The translations under genes were made by a program, and so were the position numbers. Below are positions 1 through 8,347 of a DNA stretch of 64,000 nucleotides, in pieces. Numbering within the stretch: position 1 is the first letter of the stretch; the number at the start of each line of letters is the position of its first letter. Under the pieces are notes generated by a model. That model had not been told where the DNA came from. It ran no database searches and saw only the letters and a program-made list of their open reading frames with translations. The DNA is taken from contig DIZF01000002.1 of NCBI GenBank assembly GCA_002427815.1, positions 1-64,000 of the forward strand. Reading direction: 5' to 3'. Source of the stretch: Ramlibacter tataouinensis (GTDB taxonomy: Bacteria > Pseudomonadota > Gammaproteobacteria > Burkholderiales > Burkholderiaceae_C).

Positions 1-758
1 TCGGGGCAATTGACCACATAGCCGCAGGCCAGCCATTGCGCATAGCTGAAGATGTTCTGACCGATCCACGCGGGCGGCAGGTAGGCCAGCACCTCCTCCC
101 GGTGAGTGAGCTTGTCGAACAGGGCGCCCGCGTGTCCGCGGTCCAGCAGACTGCGGTGCGTGTGCACCACCCCCTTGGGGTTGCCGGTGGTGCCCGACGT
201 GAAAAACATCGCGGCGACGTCATCGGGCCGGGCCTTCTCGACCGCACCTCTGAAGAACGAGGGCTGCTGCGTGGCAAAGTCCTTGCCCGCCTGCAGCAGA
301 ACATCGAGTGAAGCCAGGCCGGGCTCGCTGTATTTGCGCAGGCCGCGCGGATCGTCGTAATAGATGGCGACGAGTTGCGGGCATTGGTCGCGAATCTCGA
401 GCAGCTTGTCCACCTGCTCCTGGTCCTCGGCGAACGCGAAACGCACTTCGGCGTTGTTGATCGGGAACACGCATTCGGCAGCCACCGCATCCTGGTACAG
501 CGGAATGGGAACCGCGCCGAGCGACTGGATCGCCAGCATCGTCGCGTACAGCCGCGGGCGGTTGGCGCCGATCACCACCATGTGGTCGCCTGCCAGCAGC
601 CCCGCCTGGTGCAGCCCGCACGCGAGCTGCTCGACCATCGTTGCCATGGCGGCCCAAGTGTGGGTCTGCCAGATGCCGTACTCTTTCTCGCGAAGCGCCG
701 GGTCGGCCGGACGCTGCGCTGCGTGTTGGAGCAGCAGTCGCGGGAACGTCGTCTCCAT
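1..758 (-). CDS. AMP-binding acyl-CoA ligase, 5' part only
   Basis: The first 252 codons of an adenylate-forming ligase lie here; the gene runs off the left edge, so the C-terminal domain is not seen. The protein begins METTFPRLLLQHAAQRPADP and carries the AMP-binding P-loop FFTSGTTGNPKGV near residues 188-200. Such enzymes activate fatty or aromatic acids with ATP and join them to CoA in the cytoplasm. The ATG at 758 is chosen because AAGGA sits about six bases upstream. A Crp-type regulator is divergent, with TCCTA palindromes between. In related bacteria this pair often precedes a branched-chain-amino-acid-type ABC transporter, which would lie off the window. The substrate cannot be told. 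Confidence 0.9.
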   Translation of the reverse strand, partial: METTFPRLLLQHAAQRPADPALREKEYGIWQTHTWAAMATMVEQLACGLHQAGLLAGDHMVVIGANRPRLYATMLAIQSLGAVPIPLYQDAVAAECVFPINNAEVRFAFAEDQEQVDKLLEIRDQCPQLVAIYYDDPRGLRKYSEPGLASLDVLLQAGKDFATQQPSFFRGAVEKARPDDVAAMFFTSGTTGNPKGVVHTHRSLLDRGHAGALFDKLTHREEVLAYLPPAWIGQNIFSYAQWLACGYVVNCP

Positions 759-803
759 TCGGTGTCCTTGGGGTAACAAGCTTGCTGACTTGACTCCAAC
801 GCA

Positions 804-869
804 TCCTAGGACCGACTTTGACGTCGTTTTGTCTTTGCAGCGACATTCCTAGGGAATATCCTAGTAGGA
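804..869. promoter_or_regulatory. Cluster of TCCTA palindromes in a divergent promoter
   Basis: Three related palindromes lie between the divergent ligase and Crp-type regulator genes: TCCTAGGA (804-811, perfect), ATTCC-TAG-GGAAT (845-857) and TCCTA-G-TAGGA (859-869, perfect arms). The last two are nearly abutting. Repeated dyads in a divergent intergenic region are what an operator cluster looks like, and the adjacent Crp-family regulator is the obvious candidate to bind. The core is unlike the classical TGTGA...TCACA Crp site. The repeats are seen directly; their binding protein is inferred. Confidence 0.55.
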
Positions 870-985
870 CCTGTCCGGAGCACGGTCGGCGCGTACCGCC
901 TCAAGCTTCCGGAGCGCCCGAACGTCCCGGCGCAGACAATCCAGGGCGTGGAGCGCAGCCTTTCCGTCAACCGGAGCAATGATTC

Positions 986-1705
986 ATGACCACCGATCTG
1001 ACACTGCACCAACGGCGCCGCAATCCCACTGCCGAAGAGCTGGCCGGCATCCCCTGGCTGAAAGTGCTGAAGACCGAAGAAAGCGAGCGCGCCGTCGGCG
1101 AACTCAAGGTGAGCGATGCGATGGCGGGCGACTATGTGTGCCGGGTCGGGCGCCCGGTCACGTACTGGTTCGGGGTGGTCGAAGGACTGCTCAAGATGAG
1201 CGCCGACAACGCCCAGGGCCAGACCATGACCTTCACCGGCATGCCGCCCGGCGGCTGGTTCGGCGAGGGCACGGCGCTCAAGCGCGAAAGCTACCGCTAC
1301 AACATCCAGGCGCTGCGCCGCAGCGTGGTCGCCGGGTTGCCGGTCGACACCTTCCACTGGCTGCTGGATCATTCCATCGGCTTCAACCGCTTCGTCATGA
1401 ACCAGCTCAACGAACGGCTGGCGCAGTTCATCGCCGCGCGCGAGATCGACCGCATGAACAATCCCGACCTGCGCGTCGCGCGCAGCCTCGCCGCCCTGTT
1501 CAATCCCATCCTCTATCCCGGGGTCGGTGAGGTGCTGCGCATCACCCAGCAGGAACTGGCTTACCTGGTGGGGCTGTCGCGGCAAAGGGTCAATGAAGCG
1601 CTGGCCGCGCTGGAGGCGCAGTCGACCATCCGTGTCGAATACGGCGGCCTGCGCATCCTGGACCTGGAGGCCCTGCGCTCCAGCGTGTTCGCCCGGGTAG
1701 CATAG
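986..1705 (+). CDS. Crp/Fnr-family transcriptional regulator
   Basis: A 239-residue protein with the two-domain layout of the Crp/Fnr family: a cyclic-nucleotide-type beta-barrel (about residues 20-130, with PPGGWFGEGTALK in the position of the phosphate-binding cassette) and a C-terminal winged helix (about 165-235) with recognition segment TQQELAYLVGLSRQRVNEAL. It lacks the Fnr N-terminal cysteine cluster, so it is unlikely to sense oxygen through Fe-S. The cassette lacks a clear Crp-type RxS pair, so cAMP binding is uncertain. GGAG lies nine bases before the ATG. It is divergent from an acyl-CoA ligase and probably controls that promoter. The effector is unknown. Confidence 0.88.
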   Translation: MTTDLTLHQRRRNPTAEELAGIPWLKVLKTEESERAVGELKVSDAMAGDYVCRVGRPVTYWFGVVEGLLKMSADNAQGQTMTFTGMPPGGWFGEGTALKRESYRYNIQALRRSVVAGLPVDTFHWLLDHSIGFNRFVMNQLNERLAQFIAAREIDRMNNPDLRVARSLAALFNPILYPGVGEVLRITQQELAYLVGLSRQRVNEALAALEAQSTIRVEYGGLRILDLEALRSSVFARVA

Positions 1706-1710
1706 GACGG

Positions 1711-2481
1711 ATGGCAGAACCCGCTTCCCCTACCAGTCGACTGAACAAACGCATGGCCGAACTGGGCCTGTGCTCGCGGCGCGAAGCCGACGACTGGATC
1801 GCCAAGGGCTGGGTGCGTGTCAATGGCGAAGTCGCGGTGATGGGCTTGCAGGTCGCGCGCGACGCACGCATCGAGGTAGACCCCCAGGCTCGGGGCCAGC
1901 AAAGCCGGCAGGTCACCATCCTGCTGAACAAACCAATCGGATACGTGAGCGGGCAGGCCGAGGACGGCCACCAGCCGGCGGTGGTGCTGGTGCAGGAACG
2001 CAATCACTGGAAGGGCGACGCGGGCAACCTGCGGTTCGCGCCGCAGCAGCTGCGCGGCTTGGCGCCCGCCGGCCGCCTGGACATCGACTCCACGGGGCTG
2101 CTGGTGCTGACCCAGGATGGCCGGATCGCGCGACAGCTGATCGGTGAAGACAGCGGCATGGAGAAGGAATACCTGGTGCGCGTGAGCTATGGCAGCGTCC
2201 TGACGGATGCGCAGTCGGCCTTCCCCACAGCGCAACTGGCCCGGTTGCGCCATGGCCTCAGCCTGGACGGTCAAGCGCTCAAGCCGGCCCAGGTGGAGTG
2301 GCAAAACCCCGAGCAATTGCGCTTCGTCCTCACCGAGGGCAAGAAGCGCCAGATCCGGCGCATGTGCGAACTGGTGGGGTTGAAAGTGGTCGGCCTCAAG
2401 CGCGTGCGGATCGGCCGGGTGGTGTTGGGGCAGTTGCCGGTGGGGCAGTGGCGGTATCTGGCCGCCAATGAGCGGTTCTAA
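1711..2481 (+). CDS. 23S rRNA pseudouridine synthase, RluF-like
   Basis: A 256-residue RsuA/RluB/E/F-family enzyme that isomerises a uridine in ribosomal RNA. An S4 RNA-binding domain occupies about residues 10-60 (RLNKRMAELGLCSRREADDW). The catalytic motif AGRLDIDSTGLLVLTQDG lies around residues 117-134 and holds the active-site aspartate. The KKRQIRRMCELVG motif near residue 213 is typical of the family. The order and length fit RluF best, but RluB/RsuA-type specificity cannot be excluded. It starts five bases after the regulator stop codon, so the two are probably cotranscribed. Confidence 0.85.
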   Translation: MAEPASPTSRLNKRMAELGLCSRREADDWIAKGWVRVNGEVAVMGLQVARDARIEVDPQARGQQSRQVTILLNKPIGYVSGQAEDGHQPAVVLVQERNHWKGDAGNLRFAPQQLRGLAPAGRLDIDSTGLLVLTQDGRIARQLIGEDSGMEKEYLVRVSYGSVLTDAQSAFPTAQLARLRHGLSLDGQALKPAQVEWQNPEQLRFVLTEGKKRQIRRMCELVGLKVVGLKRVRIGRVVLGQLPVGQWRYLAANERF

Positions 2482-2696
2482 GGGCAAGGCCCGCCAGCGG
2501 CCGCAATAACGGCCCGGCCTCGCTGCCCGGAGGGGGCCGGCCAAAAGCCTGTCACCCAACCGTACGCCTCCTGGCAATGCGTTTGCGCCGGTCCTCATCT
2601 TTAGACTGATTTGCTTACATTTCGCGTCTATTTTTCTTGGAAAGAACTTCAAGTGCGAACTATGGTTATCGCCCTACCCCATCGTGAGAGACCATC

Positions 2697-3203
2697 ATGC
2701 GAGCCGCGATACCTGCCACAGCGCGTACAGTGCGGCTCGCCCTGTGCGGTGCGGTGGCGATTGGCTTGGTGGTTCTGTCGGGCGTGTGTTCAACCGCGTT
2801 AGCAGGTTCCGGGGGCGCCAAGCTGACAGTCACGGCGACGGTTCTCAAGCGCGCGAGCCTCAAAGTTCTGGCGCAGCCGAGTTCGGTAGCCGTCACGGCG
2901 GACGACATTGCCCGCGGCTATGTCGATATGTTGGCTCCCGCGCAAGTCGCCATCAAGAGCAACACCTCGGGTGGCTACCTGCTGGAGTTTGCGAGCCAGG
3001 GCGATTTCATGCGCCAGATCCTGGTGAGGGGCTTGGCCAACGACGTCCAGTTGAGTCCGTCCGGCGGCGTTGTCATGCAGGCTTCAGCAGGCTCGGGCGT
3101 GACCAGAACCACCCTGGATCTCAGGTTCCGCTTTGTCTTGACTGACGCTGCACAGGCCGGGACCTATTCCTGGCCGATTCACCTGTCCGTCACGCCCCTG
3201 TAA
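2697..3203 (+). CDS. Exported protein of unknown family, paralogue A
   Basis: A 168-residue protein with a signal peptide (hydrophobic core about residues 13-33, cleavage probably after STALA) and a mature part of about 130 residues without cysteines, predicted by eye to be beta-rich. By hand count 105 of 127 mature residues match the protein encoded at 4104-4595. The C-terminus (AGTYSWPIHLSVTPL) resembles the last strand of the spore-coat-U pilins encoded just downstream, so a pilin-like Ig fold is possible, but I do not recognise the family. A poorly similar third copy lies between them on the other strand. The upstream 215 bp is AT-rich for this genome and probably holds its promoter. Confidence 0.8.
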   Translation: MRAAIPATARTVRLALCGAVAIGLVVLSGVCSTALAGSGGAKLTVTATVLKRASLKVLAQPSSVAVTADDIARGYVDMLAPAQVAIKSNTSGGYLLEFASQGDFMRQILVRGLANDVQLSPSGGVVMQASAGSGVTRTTLDLRFRFVLTDAAQAGTYSWPIHLSVTPL

Positions 3204-3297
3204 GGTGCCCTGCGCGCTTTGCTGGCGCCTCCGCTCCGGCGCAGCGCTGCATCGATGTCGGTCGCGATCGGATGTTCCTTCGCTTCTCGCGCGAAAT

Positions 3298-3840
3298 TCA
3301 CTTCGCCTGAACCTGTATTCGCACAGGCCAGGGATAGCGCCCGGCTCTGGCGTCCTCGGCAAGTTGCAGACGCCAGCGCAGATCGAAGCGGGTCTCATTC
3401 TGGTAGTGGCCACGTTGCACGAATGAGCCGCCGCTGCGCCCAACGACGAACTCATTCGAGAGGCCTCGGACCCTTACTTCCGAAACATAGTCTCCCTCGA
3501 TGTCCAGCTCCACTTCGAACCCTTCATCCGAATTGTTCCTCACCCAGAGGACCGTAGGCCCGGCGACTTCCGTGTAGCCTCGCCTGATGTCGGCCTCCGA
3601 CAGCAGCAGTTCCTGGGGAAACGAACCTTGGCGCACCCAGGTCTTCTTCAAGATGGTGGCGCTCACATTCAGCTGGCTGGATGAAGGAAAAGACTTCTGC
3701 ACCACGACCACCGCCACCGCCAGCATCAGGTTAATCCAGACGGCGTGATGTGTGATGCGAACCCATCCCTTGGATCTGCTGCGAGATTTCACTGGATCGG
3801 TTTCTTGAAAGCTCAGGGCCGGCACGCGCTCGTGACTCAC
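3298..3840 (-). CDS. Membrane-anchored divergent paralogue B of the exported family
   Basis: A 180-residue frame, read opposite to its two neighbours and set between them. Residues 35-47 form one hydrophobic segment (LMLAVAVVVV) preceded by basic residues, which suggests an N-terminal anchor or uncleaved signal. The rest aligns with paralogues A and C: LNVSATILK, SEADIRRGYTEVAGP, VRGLSNEF, DLRWRLQLAEDARAGRYPWP. Similarity is well below that between A and C. The start is uncertain: 3840 is a GTG without a clear ribosome-binding site, and another GTG (V17) is possible. Function is unknown; the location suggests a role with the adjacent chaperone-usher pilus. Confidence 0.68.
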   Translation of the reverse strand: MSHERVPALSFQETDPVKSRSRSKGWVRITHHAVWINLMLAVAVVVVQKSFPSSSQLNVSATILKKTWVRQGSFPQELLLSEADIRRGYTEVAGPTVLWVRNNSDEGFEVELDIEGDYVSEVRVRGLSNEFVVGRSGGSFVQRGHYQNETRFDLRWRLQLAEDARAGRYPWPVRIQVQAK

Positions 3841-4103
3841 TCACGAAAGCAACCGTGTTCGCCCCATGATAGGAAGAGTTACAGGAACGGCCGTTGACGT
3901 ACATCAGGATCAACGGGCTTGAGCGCTACGGCGAGGCATCGCGCTTTGTCGCGGGGTCGTGGGAGCAAGGTCGCCGAGGGGCTTTGGCCGCTGGAAGGTG
4001 AATCAGCCCTACTCTCGTTAGGCATAGCTCTTACACACCATCGCGGCGTCAAACCTATTCTTGAATTGCGAGTCGTCGACTCGTGGTGAAGGAAGTGGGA
4101 GCC

Positions 4104-4595
4104 ATGCGATACGCCAAAACCGCTCTGATTCAAACAGTCCAGGTGGCAATGTGCAGCGCACTGGCGCTCAGCCTGCTGGCTGTTCCGGCGACCGCGACAG
4201 CTGGTGACGGCAAGCTCACTGTCTCGGCGACAATTCTCAAACACGCAAGCCTGAATGTGTTGGCCCAGCCGTCGTCGGTGGTCGTCACGATGGCTGACAT
4301 TTCGCGCGGCTATGTCGATGTCGCGGCTCCTGCACAGGTTGCCATCAAGAGCAACACTTCAGGCGGGTACCTGCTGGAGTTTGCCAGCCAGGGCGATTTC
4401 ATGAGCCAGATCGTCGTGAGGGGATTGGCCAACGACGTCCAGATGAGTCCATCCGGTGGCTTTGTCATGCAGGCTGCCACAGGCTCGGGCATGACCAGGA
4501 CCACTCTGGATCTCAGGTTCCGCTTTTTCCTGGCTGAAGCCGCACTGGCAGGGACTTATTCGTGGCCGATGCACCTGTCTGTTACGCCCTTGTAA
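4104..4595 (+). CDS. Exported protein of unknown family, paralogue C
   Basis: A 163-residue protein with a signal peptide (core about residues 15-31, cleavage near TATAG) and a cysteine-free mature part 83 percent identical by hand count to paralogue A. The DNA is also nearly identical over long stretches, for example around 4340-4400 against 2950-3010, so the duplication is recent. An in-frame GTG at 4083 would add seven residues, but AAGGAA lies at proper distance before the ATG at 4104 and the signal peptide is compact from there. It ends 25 bases before the convergent tip-subunit gene of the pilus operon. Confidence 0.8.
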   Translation: MRYAKTALIQTVQVAMCSALALSLLAVPATATAGDGKLTVSATILKHASLNVLAQPSSVVVTMADISRGYVDVAAPAQVAIKSNTSGGYLLEFASQGDFMSQIVVRGLANDVQMSPSGGFVMQAATGSGMTRTTLDLRFRFFLAEAALAGTYSWPMHLSVTPL

Positions 4596-4620
4596 GGTCC
4601 CTCAAAACGGGGCGCCGTCT

Positions 4621-5097
4621 TCAGGGTGACAAGGTGACCTGGACAGAGTCGCTGTAACCGCCCACCGACACATTCTGCTGCGGGGGGATGCGCCCATAGA
4701 CTGTGAACGTGGCGGAAGCCGAACTGTTGTTGGGTACCGCCATGGTCTGCGAAACAGTATCGATTCCAGGGCTGAATCCCCACGCGCTGGACCTCGACAC
4801 ATCGCTGAACAGGCCATACCCAAGATAGTCCCCTGTAGCGCCCGAAAACATCCGCCGGTTGCTGACGGATGTGCCGTTACTGCCGATTCCCAGGCTCACA
4901 GTGACGGACACGTTTTGCGGACCACCGCTGCGACTACAGCTGACCACGAGGTTCAATGCCGTGTCCGCGGGCGATGCCGACAGGGTGTCATAGGGAGGAA
5001 ATGCAACGCCGCCGCCCGTGACAAAGCGGCAGGTGGTCGCAGCCAAGCAAGCTTGGCTGGCAGCCAGCAAACACAGGAGAGTCAGGGCCCTATTCAC
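4621..5097 (-). CDS. Spore-coat-U-type pilus subunit, CsuE-position (tip-like)
   Basis: A 158-residue exported protein with signal peptide (ALTLLCLLAASQACLA) and one SCPU domain: paired cysteines after the signal and near residue 50, and the C-terminal strand VGGYSDSVQVTLSP. It is the last gene of the chaperone-usher operon, the place of the tip subunit CsuE in Csu systems, but it has only one domain where known CsuE has two. The GTG at 5097 is preferred over a TTG six bases earlier because GGAGGGG lies seven bases before it. It overlaps the usher stop codon by eight bases, which suggests translational coupling. Confidence 0.85.
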   Translation of the reverse strand: MNRALTLLCLLAASQACLAATTCRFVTGGGVAFPPYDTLSASPADTALNLVVSCSRSGGPQNVSVTVSLGIGSNGTSVSNRRMFSGATGDYLGYGLFSDVSRSSAWGFSPGIDTVSQTMAVPNNSSASATFTVYGRIPPQQNVSVGGYSDSVQVTLSP

Positions 5098-7570
5098 AAA
5101 CAATCCCCTCCTTGAGTTCGTACACCGCGTCCGGGAATGAGGGCACCGTCATGCTGCAAGAATACACCTTGCCGTCAATCGTAATGGCGCCGCCGTAGCG
5201 GCCGGGCGGGGCGTCTTCCAGATAGAACTCGCCCGACGACTCGGTCTCGATCGCCAGGCGCCCGCCATCGCCCGCGACCGTCCAGGCACGCGAGGCGATC
5301 GGCTTGCGCACCGAACCCCGCACCAGCCAGGCCAATCCTGCGACAGCGCGCAGTTTTCGTCCGCCAAAGTCCACCAGCGTGCCGCTCCTGTACGCTGGCG
5401 CTATCGTCACGCGCTTGGTGGCCAGGTTGTATTGCATGGGCAATTGCTTGTCATCCAGCGAAACGTCTTGCCGCCCATACGCACCCACCTGGGGAATCAG
5501 AAGGTTGCCTTGCGCATCGGTCTTTCCCTGGACCTGGCTGTTCAGGAAGATATCCACCCCTGGCTGAGGGACCCCGAGCCGGGCCAGCGCAAACCCGTCC
5601 CCCACCTGGCGCGTCAGGCCGATGTAGCCGTCCAGTCCGACGATCGCCCCCGACACGGCTGCCTCGACGTAATGGGAATTGCCCCCGCGCAGTTGCGACG
5701 TCCCGTTGAACTCCAGCGTCACGGGTTTCAGGTTCCAGTTCGCCGAGGCAAGCGAAAAAGCCGAGTCCTGTCCGGCATACGAGTTGGTCGTGACGCCCAA
5801 GCGGTAGCCGACTCCCTCGCCTTGCGGGAGTTGCTTTCCAGCCTCGAAGTCCAGGCCGCGGGAGCCCGGCGCAGCCCTGTAGGTGCTGCCGACCCATTGT
5901 TGACGATCAAGTTCGAAGCGCAGGTAGATGTTGATCGCCCAGTCCCGCCCAGTGACGGTTCGATTGGACTGGTAATCCGCGTTGATGGATGTGCGTCTGT
6001 TCAGGTTGGTCGAGAAGCGGAGTGCATTGCTGGTGCGGTCGCCCACGGTGTCGCGACTGCGAGTCAGATCCGCCGACAGGGTCGCCGTCGAGAAAATCCG
6101 GGCAGAGGCGCCCAATCGCGTTTCGCTCAGCAAAGCTGGATTAGCAGGCGCGGTCGCGAAGGTCCGGAACCCGTCTCCGTAGTTGCGGCGGCCAGCGAAC
6201 AGGGAGCCGTGCGGCCCCATGTACGTATAGCGCGCCGACCATCCCCGCGCCTGCCGGGACGCGGCGTGATCAGAGCTCGCCAACAGATCGAGTGACAGCA
6301 CTCCCAAGACATCGTGGCGGAAGCTCGCCCCGACCCCGCCGCTGGCGAATTCACGACTGCCCTCACCACCCGCCTGAATCGTCAGGGAGTCGGTGGCCCC
6401 ATACCGGTGAAAGGCCTGCCAGGCCCCCTCTTGGTAGTGCCAGCGATAGTCGGGGCCGAGCTGCGACCGCCGGCCGGCGAAATAGCTGTATTCCTGCAGG
6501 CCCTTGGCCAGCACCGAGTCGGTGAAGAAGAAGGGCTGCTCGATCACCTGCCGACGGCCGGTGGCGTCGGTCACGGTGACCTGCACCGTTTTTGCGCCAC
6601 CGCTGGAGAACAGGTTGTCCAGCGAGATGGGGCCCGGTCCGACGTGGGTGCGATACACCGTGCTTCCATCCACGGCCACCTCCACATCGGCCGGAGCCAG
6701 GGCCGACACCTGCAATGCGGCTGTAGGTTGGCGGATGACATCCGGCGTGATGGCGTAGAGCCTGCTCAGCGAGACGCCGGCGCCCGGGAATGTCGTGCCA
6801 AACGATCCGCCCGACGTGAGCACGTCACCGGCGATGAGACGGGTGCCGGCCACCCGGTTGTCCCAGATCAGCTGGCTGGTGCCGCGGGTCAGCTGCCGCC
6901 TCCCGATTCCACTGTCATATTGCGCTTCCTGGCGCAGCAGCAGCTCGCCGATTCGCACGTTCAAGTCGCCGTTCAGCCCGAACTGGACCGCATCAGTGCC
7001 GCTCTGCCGAGCCGACACCCGGTAATTCAGGATGCCGCTGTTACTCGCCTTTCCAATTTCTATGGGTGGTGGCGAATTGGACAAGTCAATGTGCATTCCC
7101 TCCAGGTTTCGCGCGGCAAATTCAACGTCCAGCTTCAGCTGCGCCTGGTCGAAGACCAGGGAGGTCGCGCCCAGGGCCGTAAGCGAAAAATACGCCTCCC
7201 CGTGGGCGTGGCGGCGGGCCTGCTCGAGGGGGTTCACCTTCAGCTTGGGCAAGTCCTGTTCGGCGATCCAGAAGTCGCCGCCGGCCGTGCGGAGCGCGAC
7301 AAACTCACCCCGCTCCACGCCATTGGCGCGGACAGTGATGATGATCTCCTCATCGGCGGATTGAGGCTCGGCCGCCGAGCTGGCGCTGGTTCCCGTGCCC
7401 TGGGATTGCGAGAGTCCGGGCGATGGAAACGCCACGCAGTAGACCAACAACAGGATCGATGCGAACCGGATCGGGACTATCACTCCCAGGCGGCGGATGA
7501 GGAAGTGCCGGTCGGCAAACCGGCAGGCGCGGTGCAAGCAGCTCTCAGGAACAACTCGCGGGGTCAACAT
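5090..7570 (-). CDS. Outer-membrane fimbrial usher (archaic, CsuD-like)
   Basis: An 826-residue usher that would translocate chaperone-bound subunits and form the pilus base in the outer membrane. The N-terminal domain (about 75-210) begins EEIIITVRANGVERGE, followed by a long beta-barrel with a plug region near AITPDVIRQPTAALQVSALA and C-terminal domains containing GRKLRAVAGLAWL. The barrel has many alternating aromatic strands. The ATG at 7570 overlaps the chaperone gene by 26 bases; a GTG at 7483 would put the signal peptide (FASILLLVYCVAF) at the very N-terminus and may be the true start. Length and order match archaic ushers. Confidence 0.92.
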   Translation of the reverse strand: MLTPRVVPESCLHRACRFADRHFLIRRLGVIVPIRFASILLLVYCVAFPSPGLSQSQGTGTSASSAAEPQSADEEIIITVRANGVERGEFVALRTAGGDFWIAEQDLPKLKVNPLEQARRHAHGEAYFSLTALGATSLVFDQAQLKLDVEFAARNLEGMHIDLSNSPPPIEIGKASNSGILNYRVSARQSGTDAVQFGLNGDLNVRIGELLLRQEAQYDSGIGRRQLTRGTSQLIWDNRVAGTRLIAGDVLTSGGSFGTTFPGAGVSLSRLYAITPDVIRQPTAALQVSALAPADVEVAVDGSTVYRTHVGPGPISLDNLFSSGGAKTVQVTVTDATGRRQVIEQPFFFTDSVLAKGLQEYSYFAGRRSQLGPDYRWHYQEGAWQAFHRYGATDSLTIQAGGEGSREFASGGVGASFRHDVLGVLSLDLLASSDHAASRQARGWSARYTYMGPHGSLFAGRRNYGDGFRTFATAPANPALLSETRLGASARIFSTATLSADLTRSRDTVGDRTSNALRFSTNLNRRTSINADYQSNRTVTGRDWAINIYLRFELDRQQWVGSTYRAAPGSRGLDFEAGKQLPQGEGVGYRLGVTTNSYAGQDSAFSLASANWNLKPVTLEFNGTSQLRGGNSHYVEAAVSGAIVGLDGYIGLTRQVGDGFALARLGVPQPGVDIFLNSQVQGKTDAQGNLLIPQVGAYGRQDVSLDDKQLPMQYNLATKRVTIAPAYRSGTLVDFGGRKLRAVAGLAWLVRGSVRKPIASRAWTVAGDGGRLAIETESSGEFYLEDAPPGRYGGAITIDGKVYSCSMTVPSFPDAVYELKEGIVCE

Positions 7571-8315
7571 TGAGCTTGCGGTCGAAGCTGATGCCGTCGC
7601 CCACCAGCTTGACAGCGAGCTCTTTGGCCTTGCGGCAGGTCTCGAGTGGAATGTCGGTAGTGTAGGTGCGTGATGTGCCCGCCAGTGAATACCAGCCGGC
7701 GATCACCTGGGAGTATCCGGCCCCGTCGGTGACCGTGAGCTTGTTCAGGCGGAAGTGCTGGTTTCCTTTGTTCTGGACCACCAGGGACAGTTTGCCTTTC
7801 TCCAGGGTTGGCTCCATCACATCCGGTTGCGGCTTGGGGACGGACGGCGGCATGAAGATCGGGACGCCGAACTTGAAATAGAACGTCACTGCGGCCGGCC
7901 CCCCCGGCTGTGCAGTCTCGGGCACCTCTTCGATAAACAGCCTGTAGGCGCGCTCCACAGCAATCGCGGGAGTCTTGGCGCCCACGCGCACCAAGCGCTT
8001 GGCACCGGCCTCTACATCCATCTGGCGCGGGAAATAAATCAGGTCGCCGCTGTCCTTGTATTCATCCTTGCCCGATGCGTCCTGTGTCCACTGCATCACC
8101 TTGACGGTCACGCGCAGGCGGGCGGAAGATTCGTTGGCGACGGTGATGGTCTCGCTCATCGCACCCGGTTTCAGCTCGGCACGGATGGGGGAGACGGAAA
8201 ACTCGGACGCGGCCGCGATCGGGTGAACGCCGAGCGCCACGCCGGCAAGCGCGGGCGCCAGGCACAGGAACGGCGAAATTCGGCGGGTAATGGGGCGATG
8301 GGTGGTGGAACTCAT
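7545..8315 (-). CDS. Periplasmic pilus chaperone (CsuC-like)
   Basis: A 256-residue PapD-type chaperone with signal peptide (cleavage near PIAAA) and two Ig-like domains. The first holds EFSVSPIRAELKPGAMSETI and the conserved RLFIEEVPE strand; the second ends DGISFDRKLNVDPASC with a cysteine pair (ETCRKA and the C-terminal Cys). It donates a strand to the SCPU subunits and delivers them to the usher. The ATG at 8315 is chosen; a TTG at 8351 would extend it by 12 residues and touch the upstream stop. It is the third gene of the operon. Confidence 0.9.
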   Translation of the reverse strand: MSSTTHRPITRRISPFLCLAPALAGVALGVHPIAAASEFSVSPIRAELKPGAMSETITVANESSARLRVTVKVMQWTQDASGKDEYKDSGDLIYFPRQMDVEAGAKRLVRVGAKTPAIAVERAYRLFIEEVPETAQPGGPAAVTFYFKFGVPIFMPPSVPKPQPDVMEPTLEKGKLSLVVQNKGNQHFRLNKLTVTDGAGYSQVIAGWYSLAGTSRTYTTDIPLETCRKAKELAVKLVGDGISFDRKLNVDPASCS

Positions 8316-8347
8316 GGACGCCACTTTGGGACACCCGTCAATAAAGG

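Noticed and set aside
2482..2560. GC-rich dyads after the RluF-like gene as a terminator
   Set aside because: Stems are broken and no T run follows; too weak to call.
3731..3913. 60-codon minus-strand frame upstream of exported paralogue B
   Set aside because: No ribosome-binding site, no recognisable sequence, and it overlaps the start of paralogue B in another frame.
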